A DNA stretch of 64,000 nucleotides, from the NCBI GenBank assembly GCA_000171835.1, contig ABHC01000002.1, positions 248,001 through 312,000 of the forward strand, read 5' to 3'. Below, piece after piece: positions 56,122-64,000 of the stretch. The translations under genes were made by a program, and so were the position numbers. Numbering within the stretch: the first letter of the stretch is position 1; each line of letters starts with the position of its first letter. This DNA is from an alpha proteobacterium BAL199 (GTDB lineage: Bacteria; Pseudomonadota; Alphaproteobacteria; Thalassobaculales; Thalassobaculaceae). The notes under the pieces are model-generated. The model saw only the letters and a list, made by a program, of their open reading frames with translations. It was not told the DNA's origin and ran no database searches.

Positions 56122-57071
56122 GCGACGGTCGGGACGAGGAACTCTATGCCGACCGCGGGTTCCGGCCCGGCCCACCTCCGGAACTGCGCGAACCGCCCAG
56201 GCGCCGATCACGCGCGCTCGGCGTGTTCGTTGCGACCTTCGCGCTGGCGGCGTTCGCCGGCGTGGTCTGGTACGCCTATGACCAGGGCTTGCAGCGCGGG
56301 TCCGAGACCACTGCCCCGCTGATCAAAGCGGATCCGCGGCCGGCCAAGGTCCGTCCCGAGCAACCGGGGGGGCTGCAGGTCCCGAATCAGGACAAACTGG
56401 TGTACGAGGCAATGCGCCCCGGTGACGGCGGGGCGGCGAAGGTCGAACGACTGCTGCCGCCGCCGGAGAAGCCGGTTGATCCTCCGGCACCGCCTCCACC
56501 CCCGCCGGTGCTGCCGAGAACAAGTCAGGTTGTCCCGCCATCGGTCGAAGTGCCGGTGCCGCCGGCCACCACACCCGAGTCGACCGACACGGGCATTCCA
56601 CCGGCCCGCATCGTGACGCCGGCCCCGACCCCAGTCGTTCCCCAACCGGAGGCGGCTGCACCTGCGCCTCCTCCACCATCCGCGCCGGCACCGGTTCCGC
56701 TGGCGCCTGCGCCACCGCCTGCGGCTCCCGCACCGACAACCGTTCAACCCCCCACCGAACCTCCAGCATCGGTCCAGGCTCCGGCGCCGCAGCCGGCGCC
56801 CACCAGAACGGCCCCGTCGGCCGGCAGTTTCCGGATCCAGCTTGGCGCGCTGCGTGACGAGACAGCGGCCGAGGGCGAGTGGGCGCGCCTGAAGAAACGC
56901 TATGCCGATGAACTCGGGACATTGGACAGCCGGATTCAGCGGGTCGATCTTGGCGCAAGCAAAGGGGTCTTCTTCCGGATCCAATCGACCGGCGTCTCGG
57001 AAGCGTCCGCCGAGGCGATTTGCGCAGCGTTGAAGCCCAAAGGGCAACCCTGCATCGTGGTTCGACCCTGA
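56118..57071 (+). CDS. SPOR domain-containing membrane protein
   Basis: The 317-residue protein has a cytoplasmic N-terminus, one membrane helix (about 34-53), a long Pro/Ala-rich periplasmic linker (about 100-235) and a C-terminal SPOR domain (about 240-317, [20 protein letters not shown]). SPOR domains bind denuded glycan strands at the division site. Position between argS and nagZ is typical for Alphaproteobacteria. Confidence 0.9.
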   Translation: MSDGRDEELYADRGFRPGPPPELREPPRRRSRALGVFVATFALAAFAGVVWYAYDQGLQRGSETTAPLIKADPRPAKVRPEQPGGLQVPNQDKLVYEAMRPGDGGAAKVERLLPPPEKPVDPPAPPPPPPVLPRTSQVVPPSVEVPVPPATTPESTDTGIPPARIVTPAPTPVVPQPEAAAPAPPPPSAPAPVPLAPAPPPAAPAPTTVQPPTEPPASVQAPAPQPAPTRTAPSAGSFRIQLGALRDETAAEGEWARLKKRYADELGTLDSRIQRVDLGASKGVFFRIQSTGVSEASAEAICAALKPKGQPCIVVRP

Positions 57072-58100
57072 ATGGTCCAGGCGGCGATCTTCGGCTGCGC
57101 CGGCCCGCAACTCGGGGCCGACGAGGCAGCATTTTTCCGGGATTTCGACCCGTACGGCTTCATCCTGTTCAAGCGGAACGTCGACACGCCGGAACAGGTG
57201 CGTTCGCTGGTCGATGCCCTGCGCCTGACGGTCGGCCGCGACGCGCCGGTGCTGATCGACCAGGAAGGTGGCCGGGTTCAGCGGCTTGGTCCGCCGCATT
57301 GGCGCCGTTACCCGGCGGCGGATGTGTTCGTCCGGCTGAACACCATCGATCCGGAAGCGGCGGAGGCGGCGCTACGCCTGTCGGCTGCGCTGATGGCGGC
57401 GGATCTGGTCGAGCTCGGCATCGACGTTGATTGCCTGCCGCTTTTGGACGTCCGCCAAGCCGGCGCCCATGACGTCATCGGCGACCGCGCGTTCGGAGGC
57501 GACCCTGCAACCGTGGCTCGATTGGCGAAGATCCAGGTCGAGGCGCTGGCATTGGTCGGCGTCACCGGCGTTTTGAAGCACCTGCCGGGTCACGGGCGTT
57601 CGATGGTCGACAGCCACGCGGAACTGCCACGGGTCGACGCCGACCGGGACACGCTCGAGGCGGTCGACTTCGCTCCATTCAAGGCGTTGGCGGACGTGGT
57701 GCCCTACGGCATGACCGGGCACCTGTTGTTCCCGGCGTACGACCCCGACCGCCCGTCGACACAGTCGCCGGTGGTGATCAACGAGGTGATCCGCGGTTCG
57801 ATCGGCTTCGACGGCCTGCTGATGACCGACGATCTGTCGATGGAAGCCTTGGGCGGATCGATCGAAAGCCGGGCCGCGGCCTCGCTGAAGGCCGGGTGTG
57901 ACATGGTTCTGCATTGCAACGGGCGGATGGATGAGATGGTCGCTATCGCCGGCGAAGTTGGCGCATTGATCGGCCCGGCGGCCGCGCGCGCCGCGCGAGC
58001 TGACGCCGAGAGGATGCGGGCCAGAGCCGCCGCGACTCCGCCGTCGAAGGACGCTGCCTATCGGTTGGAGACCTTGCTGGCCGGACTAGGAACCGTCTGA
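57072..58100 (+). CDS. nagZ: beta-N-acetylhexosaminidase
   Basis: The 342-residue cytoplasmic GH3 enzyme removes N-acetylglucosamine from anhydromuropeptides in cell-wall recycling. Marks are VLIDQEGGRVQRLGPPHWRR (about 60-79), the catalytic-loop GVTGVLKHLPGHGRSMVDSH (His/Asp dyad) and LLMTDDLSMEAL with the nucleophile aspartate. The ATG follows the preceding stop directly. Confidence 0.93.
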   Translation: MVQAAIFGCAGPQLGADEAAFFRDFDPYGFILFKRNVDTPEQVRSLVDALRLTVGRDAPVLIDQEGGRVQRLGPPHWRRYPAADVFVRLNTIDPEAAEAALRLSAALMAADLVELGIDVDCLPLLDVRQAGAHDVIGDRAFGGDPATVARLAKIQVEALALVGVTGVLKHLPGHGRSMVDSHAELPRVDADRDTLEAVDFAPFKALADVVPYGMTGHLLFPAYDPDRPSTQSPVVINEVIRGSIGFDGLLMTDDLSMEALGGSIESRAAASLKAGCDMVLHCNGRMDEMVAIAGEVGALIGPAAARAARADAERMRARAAATPPSKDAAYRLETLLAGLGTV

Positions 58101-58792
58101 TGGACGCTGATTACTTCGTCAGCCTCATCCAAGGCGCTACGGTTTGGATCATCCCGGTCATCCTGGCGATCACCCTGCATGAAGCCGCGCATGGCTGGGC
58201 GGCGTCGCGCCTGGGGGATCCGACGGCACGGTTGTTGGGGCGGGTGACGCTGAACCCGTTGGCGCACATCGATCTGTTCGGAACGCTGATCCTGCCGGCC
58301 ATGCTGCTGATCATGAAGGCGCCGTTTCTGTTCGGCTACGCCAAGCCAGTACCGGTGAACTTCTCCCGCCTGAACAATCCGCGCCGGGACATGGCACTGG
58401 TCGCGCTGGCGGGGCCGGCGTCGAACATTCTGCTGGCGATCATCGCCGCGCTGCTGTTCCACGCCGTCGACCTCATGCCGTCAGTGGTCGATGAATGGTT
58501 CGTGGAGAACTTGCGCAACCTGTTCCTGCTCAACCTGGTCCTAGCGGTCTTCAACATGCTGCCGATTCCGCCGCTCGACGGTGGGCGGGTGCTGGTTGCT
58601 GTGCTGCCGGATGCTTTGGCGTGGCGGGTGGCGCGGCTGGAACGCGCCGGATTGGTGGTTGTTATCCTGGTGCTTTTCCTGGTGCCCTTCATTGCCGGGC
58701 AGTTGGGCTTTACACTGGACATAGCAAGCGTGCTGATCTGGGGGCCGGTCGATGCGCTTGCCTCGGTGATCAAAGCGATCACCGGTCACTGA
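58100..58792 (+). CDS. M50 (site-2 protease) family membrane metalloprotease
   Basis: The 230-residue polytopic protein has the zinc motif HEAAHGW (about 29-35, HExxH) and the second metal-binding motif NMLPIPPLDGGRV (about 152-164, LDG). It resembles the YwhC/RseP-like S2P group without PDZ domain. Such proteases cut substrates within the membrane; the target is unknown. The start overlaps the nagZ stop by one base. Confidence 0.92.
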   Translation: MDADYFVSLIQGATVWIIPVILAITLHEAAHGWAASRLGDPTARLLGRVTLNPLAHIDLFGTLILPAMLLIMKAPFLFGYAKPVPVNFSRLNNPRRDMALVALAGPASNILLAIIAALLFHAVDLMPSVVDEWFVENLRNLFLLNLVLAVFNMLPIPPLDGGRVLVAVLPDALAWRVARLERAGLVVVILVLFLVPFIAGQLGFTLDIASVLIWGPVDALASVIKAITGH

Positions 58793-58808
58793 GCTGACGG
58801 ACAGCGAA

Positions 58809-59609
58809 TTGGCGAACCACGACGCGTTCGAGAGCCCGGAGCCGGAGTACCGCCGGCGCGAGCCGGTGCAGCTGTCGCTGTTCCTGAACCTGGACGGGTT
58901 CGAGGGACCGATCGACGTGCTGCTGACCCTGGCGCGCGACCAGAAGGTCGACCTGACCCAGATCTCGATCCTGCAACTCGCCGAGCAGTACATCGTGTTC
59001 ATTCGCGAGGCCCAGGTGCTCAATCTGGAGCTGGCGGCGGACTATCTGGTGATGGCGGCATGGCTCGCCTACCTCAAGTCGCGCCTGTTGCTGCCGGTCG
59101 ATGCAACCGAAGAGGAGGAGCAGGACCCGGCCGCCCTAGCCGAGGCGTTGCGGTTCCAGCTGCTCAGGCTGGAGGCGATGCAGGAGGCCGGCGGCCGGCT
59201 GATGGCGCTGCCGCAGCTCGGCGTCGACCTCCACGCTCGCGGGGCGCCGGAGAACCTGTCGATCCGCTACCGACCGGTCTACGACGTGACGCTGTACGAC
59301 CTTCTGAGGGCCTATGCCGACCACAAGGTTCGCGAACAGGGGCACACGCTGACCATCGCCGCGACCGAACTCTACGCCGTCGAGGACGCGATCGAGCGGC
59401 TGCGGGGATTGGTCGGCAAGGTGCCGGAATGGCGAACATTGTTCAGTTTCCTGCCGGAATTCCTGAAGGGCTCGCTGATCCTCCGCTCGGCGATGGCATC
59501 GACCCTGGTCGCCAGCCTGCAACTCGTGAAGGACGGCCAGGCACAGATCCGGCAGGAGGGCACCTTCGGCCCGATCTGGCTGCGCTCGCCGACCGGTAAC
59601 CAGTCATGA
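58809..59609 (+). CDS. scpA: segregation and condensation protein A
   Basis: The 266-residue kleisin bridges SMC heads together with ScpB. The conserved start is NLDGFEGPIDVLLTLARDQK (about 27-46) and the C-terminal winged-helix region ends with LEFLKGSLIL-like PEFLKGSLILRSAM. The start is TTG at 58809. It overlaps scpB by four bases. Confidence 0.93.
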   Translation: MANHDAFESPEPEYRRREPVQLSLFLNLDGFEGPIDVLLTLARDQKVDLTQISILQLAEQYIVFIREAQVLNLELAADYLVMAAWLAYLKSRLLLPVDATEEEEQDPAALAEALRFQLLRLEAMQEAGGRLMALPQLGVDLHARGAPENLSIRYRPVYDVTLYDLLRAYADHKVREQGHTLTIAATELYAVEDAIERLRGLVGKVPEWRTLFSFLPEFLKGSLILRSAMASTLVASLQLVKDGQAQIRQEGTFGPIWLRSPTGNQS

Positions 59610-60283
59610 CCGAAGCATCGGCCGATTTTCCGGATCTGCTGGCCGATGAGGAGTGGCGGCGCTGGCTGCGTTTCGTTGAGGCAGTGCTGTTCGCCAGTGC
59701 CGAGCCGGTCGATGAAGCCCTGCTGCGCCAGCGGGTTCCGGAAACCGTCGATCTGACGAAACTGCTTGTCGAACTGTCCGAGGCCTACGCCGAGCGGGGC
59801 GTGAACCTGGTTCGGCACGGCACCCGGTGGAGCTTCCGCACCGCGCCGGATCTCGGCGCCATGCTGCGCAGCGACAAGCCGGTGCAACGCAAATTGTCGC
59901 GAGCCGCCGTCGAGACGCTGTCGATCATCGCCTACCACCAGCCGGTCACCCGCGCCGAAGTCGAGGAGATCCGTGGCGTCGCCTTGTCCCGGGGAACTCT
60001 CGACACCTTGCTGGAGGCCAGTTGGATCAAGCCGCGCGGCCGGCGCGACACACCGGGGCGTCCCCTGCAGTGGGGCACGACCGAGGCTTTCCTGGACCAT
60101 TTCGGCCTGGCCGACATCAAGGAACTTCCGGGTCTTGAAGATCTGAAGGCCATGGGGCTGCTGGAGAAGCGTGTCGGCCTTACCAGCATCGCCATGCAGC
60201 AGGATGACCTGCTTGAGGACGACCCCGAAGAACAGGCCGAGCAGCTCGATTTCCTGCCCGATGAAAGCATCACGGATGATTGA
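59606..60283 (+). CDS. scpB: segregation and condensation protein B
   Basis: The 225-residue winged-helix protein partners ScpA in the SMC complex. Conserved are RFVEAVLFASAEPVDEALLR (about 19-38), LSRAAVETLSIIAYHQPVTR and VSRGTLDTLLE-like LSRGTLDTLLEASWIKPRGR. The C-terminal tail is strongly acidic. Confidence 0.93.
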   Translation: MTEASADFPDLLADEEWRRWLRFVEAVLFASAEPVDEALLRQRVPETVDLTKLLVELSEAYAERGVNLVRHGTRWSFRTAPDLGAMLRSDKPVQRKLSRAAVETLSIIAYHQPVTRAEVEEIRGVALSRGTLDTLLEASWIKPRGRRDTPGRPLQWGTTEAFLDHFGLADIKELPGLEDLKAMGLLEKRVGLTSIAMQQDDLLEDDPEEQAEQLDFLPDESITDD

Positions 60284-60337
60284 CCATCCAGGGCAGGTGG
60301 CTTGCCGTGCTGGGGCCATGCCGGTATCTCAAGCGGC

Positions 60338-61453
60338 ATGACCGTCATCGACCTCGATTTGCACCAGAACACCGAGAAGGCGTCAACGCCTCCAGCGCTT
60401 CAGCTGGATGGCGTGCGGCACAGCTACGGCCGGACGGTGGCCGTGGACGGCGTGTCGGTGTCGGTCGCGCCCGGTGAGGTGGTTTGCCTGCTCGGACCGT
60501 CCGGGTGCGGCAAGACCACGATGCTGCGGATCGCCGCCGGCCTTGAGGCACTGCAGGACGGCGAGATCCGGCTCGCCGGGACCATGGTGGCCGGACCCGG
60601 CGTCGACGTCCCACCCGAGCGTCGTGGCGTTGGCTTGGTGTTTCAGGATTACGCCCTGTTCCCGCATCTGGACGTGTTGGACAATGTTGCGTTCGGACTG
60701 ACCGGCTGGACTGCTGCCGACCGGCGGTCGCGTGCCGAGTCGGTGCTGGCGTTGGTCGGCATGAACGACTACGCGGCTGCATTTCCTCACGAACTGTCCG
60801 GTGGCCAGCAGCAGCGAGTTGCCCTGGCCCGGGCGCTGGCGCCGCGGCCGAGGGTCATGCTGCTGGACGAGCCGTATTCCGGGCTGGATGCCCGGTTGCG
60901 CGACCGTGTGCGGGATGAAGTGTTGCATATCCTGAAGGCCAGCGGGTCGGCGTGCCTGATGGTGACCCATGATTCTGAGGAGGCCATGTTCATGGCGGAC
61001 CGGATCGCCGTCATGCGCGCCGGTCGGATCGTCCAGGAAGGCACGCCGGTTGAGCTGTATTGCGAGCCCGTCGATGCGTTCGTGGCGTCGTTCTTCGGCG
61101 AGGTGAACCGCATCGAAGGAGTGGTGCACGCTGGGGCGGTCGACACGCCGATCGGGAACATCCCGGCACGAGGCCTACCCGACGGCGCCCCGGCGACCGT
61201 GGTGGTCCGGCCAGAAGCGGTCACCATTCAGAGCTGGTCATCGGTGTTCTCCGACGATCCGAGCGGCTTGGTCGAGCAGGCCCGGCTGCTGGGGCGCACC
61301 AGCCTGATCCACATGACGGTTACGGCACCGGCGAGGCCCGACCGGTCGGTGCATTTGCACGCCCGGGTTCCCGGCGTGCACCTGCCCAAACCGGGGGTGC
61401 GTGTCAGGATCCAAGTCGATCACGCGCAGACATTCGTGTTTGCGGGTGGATAG
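60338..61453 (+). CDS. ABC transporter ATP-binding protein (FbpC/PotA type)
   Basis: The 371-residue ATPase has Walker A GPSGCGKTT (about 55-63), Q-loop VFQDYALFPHLDV, signature [15 protein letters not shown], Walker B VMLLDEPYSGLD and a C-terminal TOBE-like region (about 290-365). It resembles ferric-ion and polyamine importers. No permease or binding protein is nearby, so it serves a transporter encoded elsewhere or is an orphan. Confidence 0.87.
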   Translation: MTVIDLDLHQNTEKASTPPALQLDGVRHSYGRTVAVDGVSVSVAPGEVVCLLGPSGCGKTTMLRIAAGLEALQDGEIRLAGTMVAGPGVDVPPERRGVGLVFQDYALFPHLDVLDNVAFGLTGWTAADRRSRAESVLALVGMNDYAAAFPHELSGGQQQRVALARALAPRPRVMLLDEPYSGLDARLRDRVRDEVLHILKASGSACLMVTHDSEEAMFMADRIAVMRAGRIVQEGTPVELYCEPVDAFVASFFGEVNRIEGVVHAGAVDTPIGNIPARGLPDGAPATVVVRPEAVTIQSWSSVFSDDPSGLVEQARLLGRTSLIHMTVTAPARPDRSVHLHARVPGVHLPKPGVRVRIQVDHAQTFVFAGG

Positions 61454-61553
61454 CGCAATCTAGTTCCTATGGTGTTGGCGTTGCGGCGCGCGGCTATGGT
61501 CGCGTATAGTCCGCGGCATCAAACGGGGGCGTAACGGGAATTCGGAGCATACG

Positions 61554-61796
61554 ATGGGTAGCTTCAGCATTTGGCACTGGCTGGTGGTTCTCGCCGTCGT
61601 GCTTCTATTGTTCGGCGGCGGTGGCAAGATTTCCCGGTTGATGGGCGATTTTGGTAAGGGCCTGAAGAACTTCAAGCAGGGTATCAAGGACGGCGGCGAC
61701 GCCGAACCGGAGGGCGATCAGGCCAGCCGCTCGGTGACGGACGACAGCACGCCTGCCAAGCCCGCGTCCAAGTCCGACCAGGCCGTCAACGGCTAA
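61554..61796 (+). CDS. tatA: Sec-independent protein translocase subunit TatA
   Basis: The 80-residue protein has the N-terminal helix [20 protein letters not shown] (about 6-25), the FGxGK-type hinge and amphipathic helix [17 protein letters not shown], and a charged tail. It forms the pore component for folded, twin-arginine cargo. Confidence 0.96.
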   Translation: MGSFSIWHWLVVLAVVLLLFGGGGKISRLMGDFGKGLKNFKQGIKDGGDAEPEGDQASRSVTDDSTPAKPASKSDQAVNG

Positions 61797-61856
61797 AGGG
61801 GCTTCGGCACTTCATTCCGGTTGGTCTGAGGCGCCCGGTCGGGCGCGGGGAATACA

Positions 61857-62495
61857 ATGTTCGATATCGGCTGGCAGGAATTCATCCTGGTTGCACTGGT
61901 GGCTGTGGTCGTGGTCGGTCCGAAGGACCTTCCGCGGGTGATCAGGTCGGTTGGGCAATGGATTCGCAAGGCGCGGTCACTGGCGTCCGAGTTCCAGGGC
62001 AGCCTGGAGGAGATGGCGCGCGAGTCCGAACTGGACGATGTGCGCCGAGAAATCCAGAAGGTGTCGAGCGGTGGGATCGGGGCGTCGATCGAGAAGCACA
62101 TCGATCCCGACGGCGACATCCGCAAGAGCGTCGAAAGCGCGAAAGCATCCAGCGGCGTTGACGAGATCAAGGGCACTCTGGATGAGGCTCACCAGGATGT
62201 CCGCTCGCTGGCCCAGGCGGGCGATGCCACTGCCAAAAGTGGCAAGGATCCGGTCCAGGACTACGCATCGCTGGCGGCCAGTTCGATGGCTCCGGGCAAT
62301 TCAGTGACGCCCCCGGCCCCGGCCGCGCCGAAGAGCGCGGATCCGGCTCCAACGGCTGCCAAAGCACCCGCCAAGAAGGCGGCGTCGAAGCGTCCGGCGA
62401 AGGCGGTTGCCGCAACCGATGCGTCGAGCAAGCCGCCTGCCAAGCCGAGGCGCGCGACCAAAAAGCCGACCGCCACCGACACAAAGAAGGCCTGA
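61857..62495 (+). CDS. tatB: Sec-independent protein translocase subunit TatB
   Basis: The 212-residue protein starts MFDIGWQEFILVALVAVVVV, the TatB membrane helix, followed by GPKDLPRVIRSVGQWIRKAR and an amphipathic region. The long Lys/Ala/Pro-rich tail (about 150-212) is unusual in length but common in Alphaproteobacteria. It forms the receptor complex with TatC. Confidence 0.95.
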   Translation: MFDIGWQEFILVALVAVVVVGPKDLPRVIRSVGQWIRKARSLASEFQGSLEEMARESELDDVRREIQKVSSGGIGASIEKHIDPDGDIRKSVESAKASSGVDEIKGTLDEAHQDVRSLAQAGDATAKSGKDPVQDYASLAASSMAPGNSVTPPAPAAPKSADPAPTAAKAPAKKAASKRPAKAVAATDASSKPPAKPRRATKKPTATDTKKA

Positions 62496-62498
62496 TCG

Positions 62499-63302
62499 AT
62501 GGCGGACGGCACTCAAGATCCCGATCAGGATCTCGAAGGCGGCAAGATGCCGCTGCTCGATCATCTGGTCGAACTGCGGCGGCGGCTGGTCATCTCGGCG
62601 ATAGCGTTCTTCGCCTGCTTCTTTGTCGGCTATGCGCTGGCCGAGCCGATCTTCACGTTCCTGGTGCAGCCGCTGGCCGACATCACGGCGGGCCAGGCCG
62701 GCCGCAGGATGATCTACACCGCGCTGCACGAGGCGTTCTTCACCTACATCAAGGTCGGCTTCTTCTTCGCCGCCTGCGTGTCGTTTCCGATCGTGTCGAT
62801 GCAGCTGTGGCTGTTCGTGGCGCCGGGTCTGTACAAGCACGAACGCCGCGCGCTGATGCCGTTCCTGGCGGCGACGCCGGTGCTGTTCACGCTCGGCGCG
62901 GCGATGGTCTATTACATCGTGGTGCCGCTGGCCTGGAAGTTCTTCCTTGGTTTTGAACATCCCGGCGGCAACGGCGATCTGCCGCTCGTTCTCGAACCCA
63001 AGGTCGATCAGTACCTGTCGCTGGTCATGCGGCTGATCTTCGCGTTCGGCGTGGCGTTCGAGCTGCCGGTGCTGATCATCCTGATGGCCAAGGTCGGAAT
63101 CGTCAGTGTCGAAGGCCTGCGCGCCAAACGGAAATACGCTATCGTTGTCGCGTTCGTCGCCGCGGCGATCCTCACTCCGCCGGATGTGATCAGCCAGGTG
63201 CTGCTCGCGGTGCCGATCATCGTGCTGTACGAGATCTCGATCCTGTTCGCGGTGATGATCGAGAAGAAGCGCGCCGAAGCCGAGGCTGCCGCCGAAGATT
63301 GA
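62499..63302 (+). CDS. tatC: Sec-independent protein translocase subunit TatC
   Basis: The 267-residue six-helix protein binds twin-arginine signal peptides. Typical are MPLLDHLVELRRRLVISAI (about 17-35), and the FVVxP-type region FVAPGLYKHERRALMPFL. It follows tatB by three bases. End of the tat operon. Confidence 0.96.
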   Translation: MADGTQDPDQDLEGGKMPLLDHLVELRRRLVISAIAFFACFFVGYALAEPIFTFLVQPLADITAGQAGRRMIYTALHEAFFTYIKVGFFFAACVSFPIVSMQLWLFVAPGLYKHERRALMPFLAATPVLFTLGAAMVYYIVVPLAWKFFLGFEHPGGNGDLPLVLEPKVDQYLSLVMRLIFAFGVAFELPVLIILMAKVGIVSVEGLRAKRKYAIVVAFVAAAILTPPDVISQVLLAVPIIVLYEISILFAVMIEKKRAEAEAAAED

Positions 63303-63395
63303 TTGCCGAAAGTTGGTCGCCGGGGCGTTGCTGGACCCGGGCCGGGCGGCTCCGTATAAGGGCGTTCAGCGACAACGGGACCAGACGATCCGGCC

Positions 63396-64000
63396 ATGCA
63401 TGATATCCGACGCCTTCGAGAGGACGGTGCCGCCTTCGATGCCGCGCTAGCCAAGCGCGGCCTCGCCCCGGTGGCCGAAACGATCCTTACCCGTGACGCC
63501 GACTGGCGGCGGGTGACGACCGAATTGCAGCTTGCCCAGCAGCGCCGCAACGAAGCCTCCAAGCTCATTGGCACGGCGAAGCGGAACGGCGAGTCGGCCG
63601 ATGCCCTGATGGCCGAAGTTGCCGAGCTCAAGGAGCGCATGGCCCAGCTCGAAGAGGACGAGCGCCGCCTCGCCGGCGAGGTCGAAGAATTGCTGGCCGG
63701 TATTCCGAACCTTCCGGCCGACGATGCGCCGGTCGGTGCCGACGAAGACGCCAACGTTGAGCTGCGCCGGATCGGCAAGCCGCGCGAGCGCAACTTCCGG
63801 GCACAGGACCACGTCGCGATCGGTGAGGGCCTGGGTCTCATGGATTTCGAGGCGGCAGCCCGGCTGACCGGTGCGCGCTTCGTGGTGTTGAAGGCCGAAC
63901 TGGCGCGCATGGAACGGGCGTTGGCGGCCTTCATGCTGGACATCCATACTGGAGAGTTTGGCTATACCGAGATCGCCCCGCCGGTCCTGGTGCGCGACCA
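63396..64000 (+). CDS. serS: serine-tRNA ligase, 5' part (cut by right edge)
   Basis: About 201 N-terminal residues are visible. MHDIRRLREDGAAFDAALAK and the long antiparallel coiled coil (about 40-105) are the tRNA-binding arm of SerRS; the class II core begins around ANVELRRIGKPRERNF and continues to the window edge. The position after tatC is common in Alphaproteobacteria. Confidence 0.95.
   Translation, partial: MHDIRRLREDGAAFDAALAKRGLAPVAETILTRDADWRRVTTELQLAQQRRNEASKLIGTAKRNGESADALMAEVAELKERMAQLEEDERRLAGEVEELLAGIPNLPADDAPVGADEDANVELRRIGKPRERNFRAQDHVAIGEGLGLMDFEAAARLTGARFVVLKAELARMERALAAFMLDIHTGEFGYTEIAPPVLVRD

Overview
The window is high-GC, densely coded DNA with the gene families and local gene orders of an alphaproteobacterium, most likely of the Rhodospirillales type. 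Indicators are popZ directly upstream of valS, the run argS / SPOR protein / nagZ / M50 protease / scpA / scpB / tatABC / serS, an NDUFS4-type accessory subunit of complex I, and the aapJQMP general amino acid transporter. The assignment is an inference from gene content; no rRNA gene is present.

Left part (1-13.3 kb): a chemoreceptor cut by the window edge, frmA (formaldehyde detoxification), an orphan membrane-anchored CoxG, and a ten-gene minus-strand Mrp-type cation/proton antiporter operon. That operon runs mrpE-F-G, a fused MbhD/E-like gene, mrpB, mrpC and three MrpD-like genes, with a small membrane protein between the last two and no separate full-length MrpA. Then come a class IV aminotransferase and a thiamine-precursor ABC transporter (thiX-thiY) under a TPP riboswitch, whose leader carries a short, translationally coupled ORF.

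Middle part (13.3-31.8 kb): an HDAC-family deacetylase, DUF192 protein, Ldh-type and Gfo/Idh-type oxidoreductases, an O-methyltransferase, tRNA-Pro and tRNA-Arg flanking the complex I subunit gene, and an IS630-family element that has split a sugar O-methyltransferase-like gene (the lost 5' end is recoverable on the far side). Next are an EamA transporter, an ABC-F ATPase, a four-domain rhodanese protein, a receiver/HD-GYP protein, the modE-modABC molybdate system with a clear ModE box, and a cystathionine beta-lyase-like gene.

Right part (31.8-64 kb): aapJQMP behind a putative sigma-54 promoter; a sulfur/cysteine pair (cysK, sseA) leading into a double GNAT protein; a hydrolase-OsmC fusion; SixA-like phosphatase; tRNA-Asn and tRNA-Cys; pcm, a TolC-type channel, popZ, valS; a LysE exporter and M81 peptidase; three glutathione-dependent formaldehyde-activating-type domains in two genes beside xth and erpA; and the housekeeping block argS to serS (cut by the right edge), covering translation, cell-wall recycling, chromosome condensation and Tat export.

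No CRISPR array, prophage or defence island was recognised. The features most worth a second look are the TPP riboswitch leader, the IS630 disruption, and the Mbh-like gene order of the antiporter operon.
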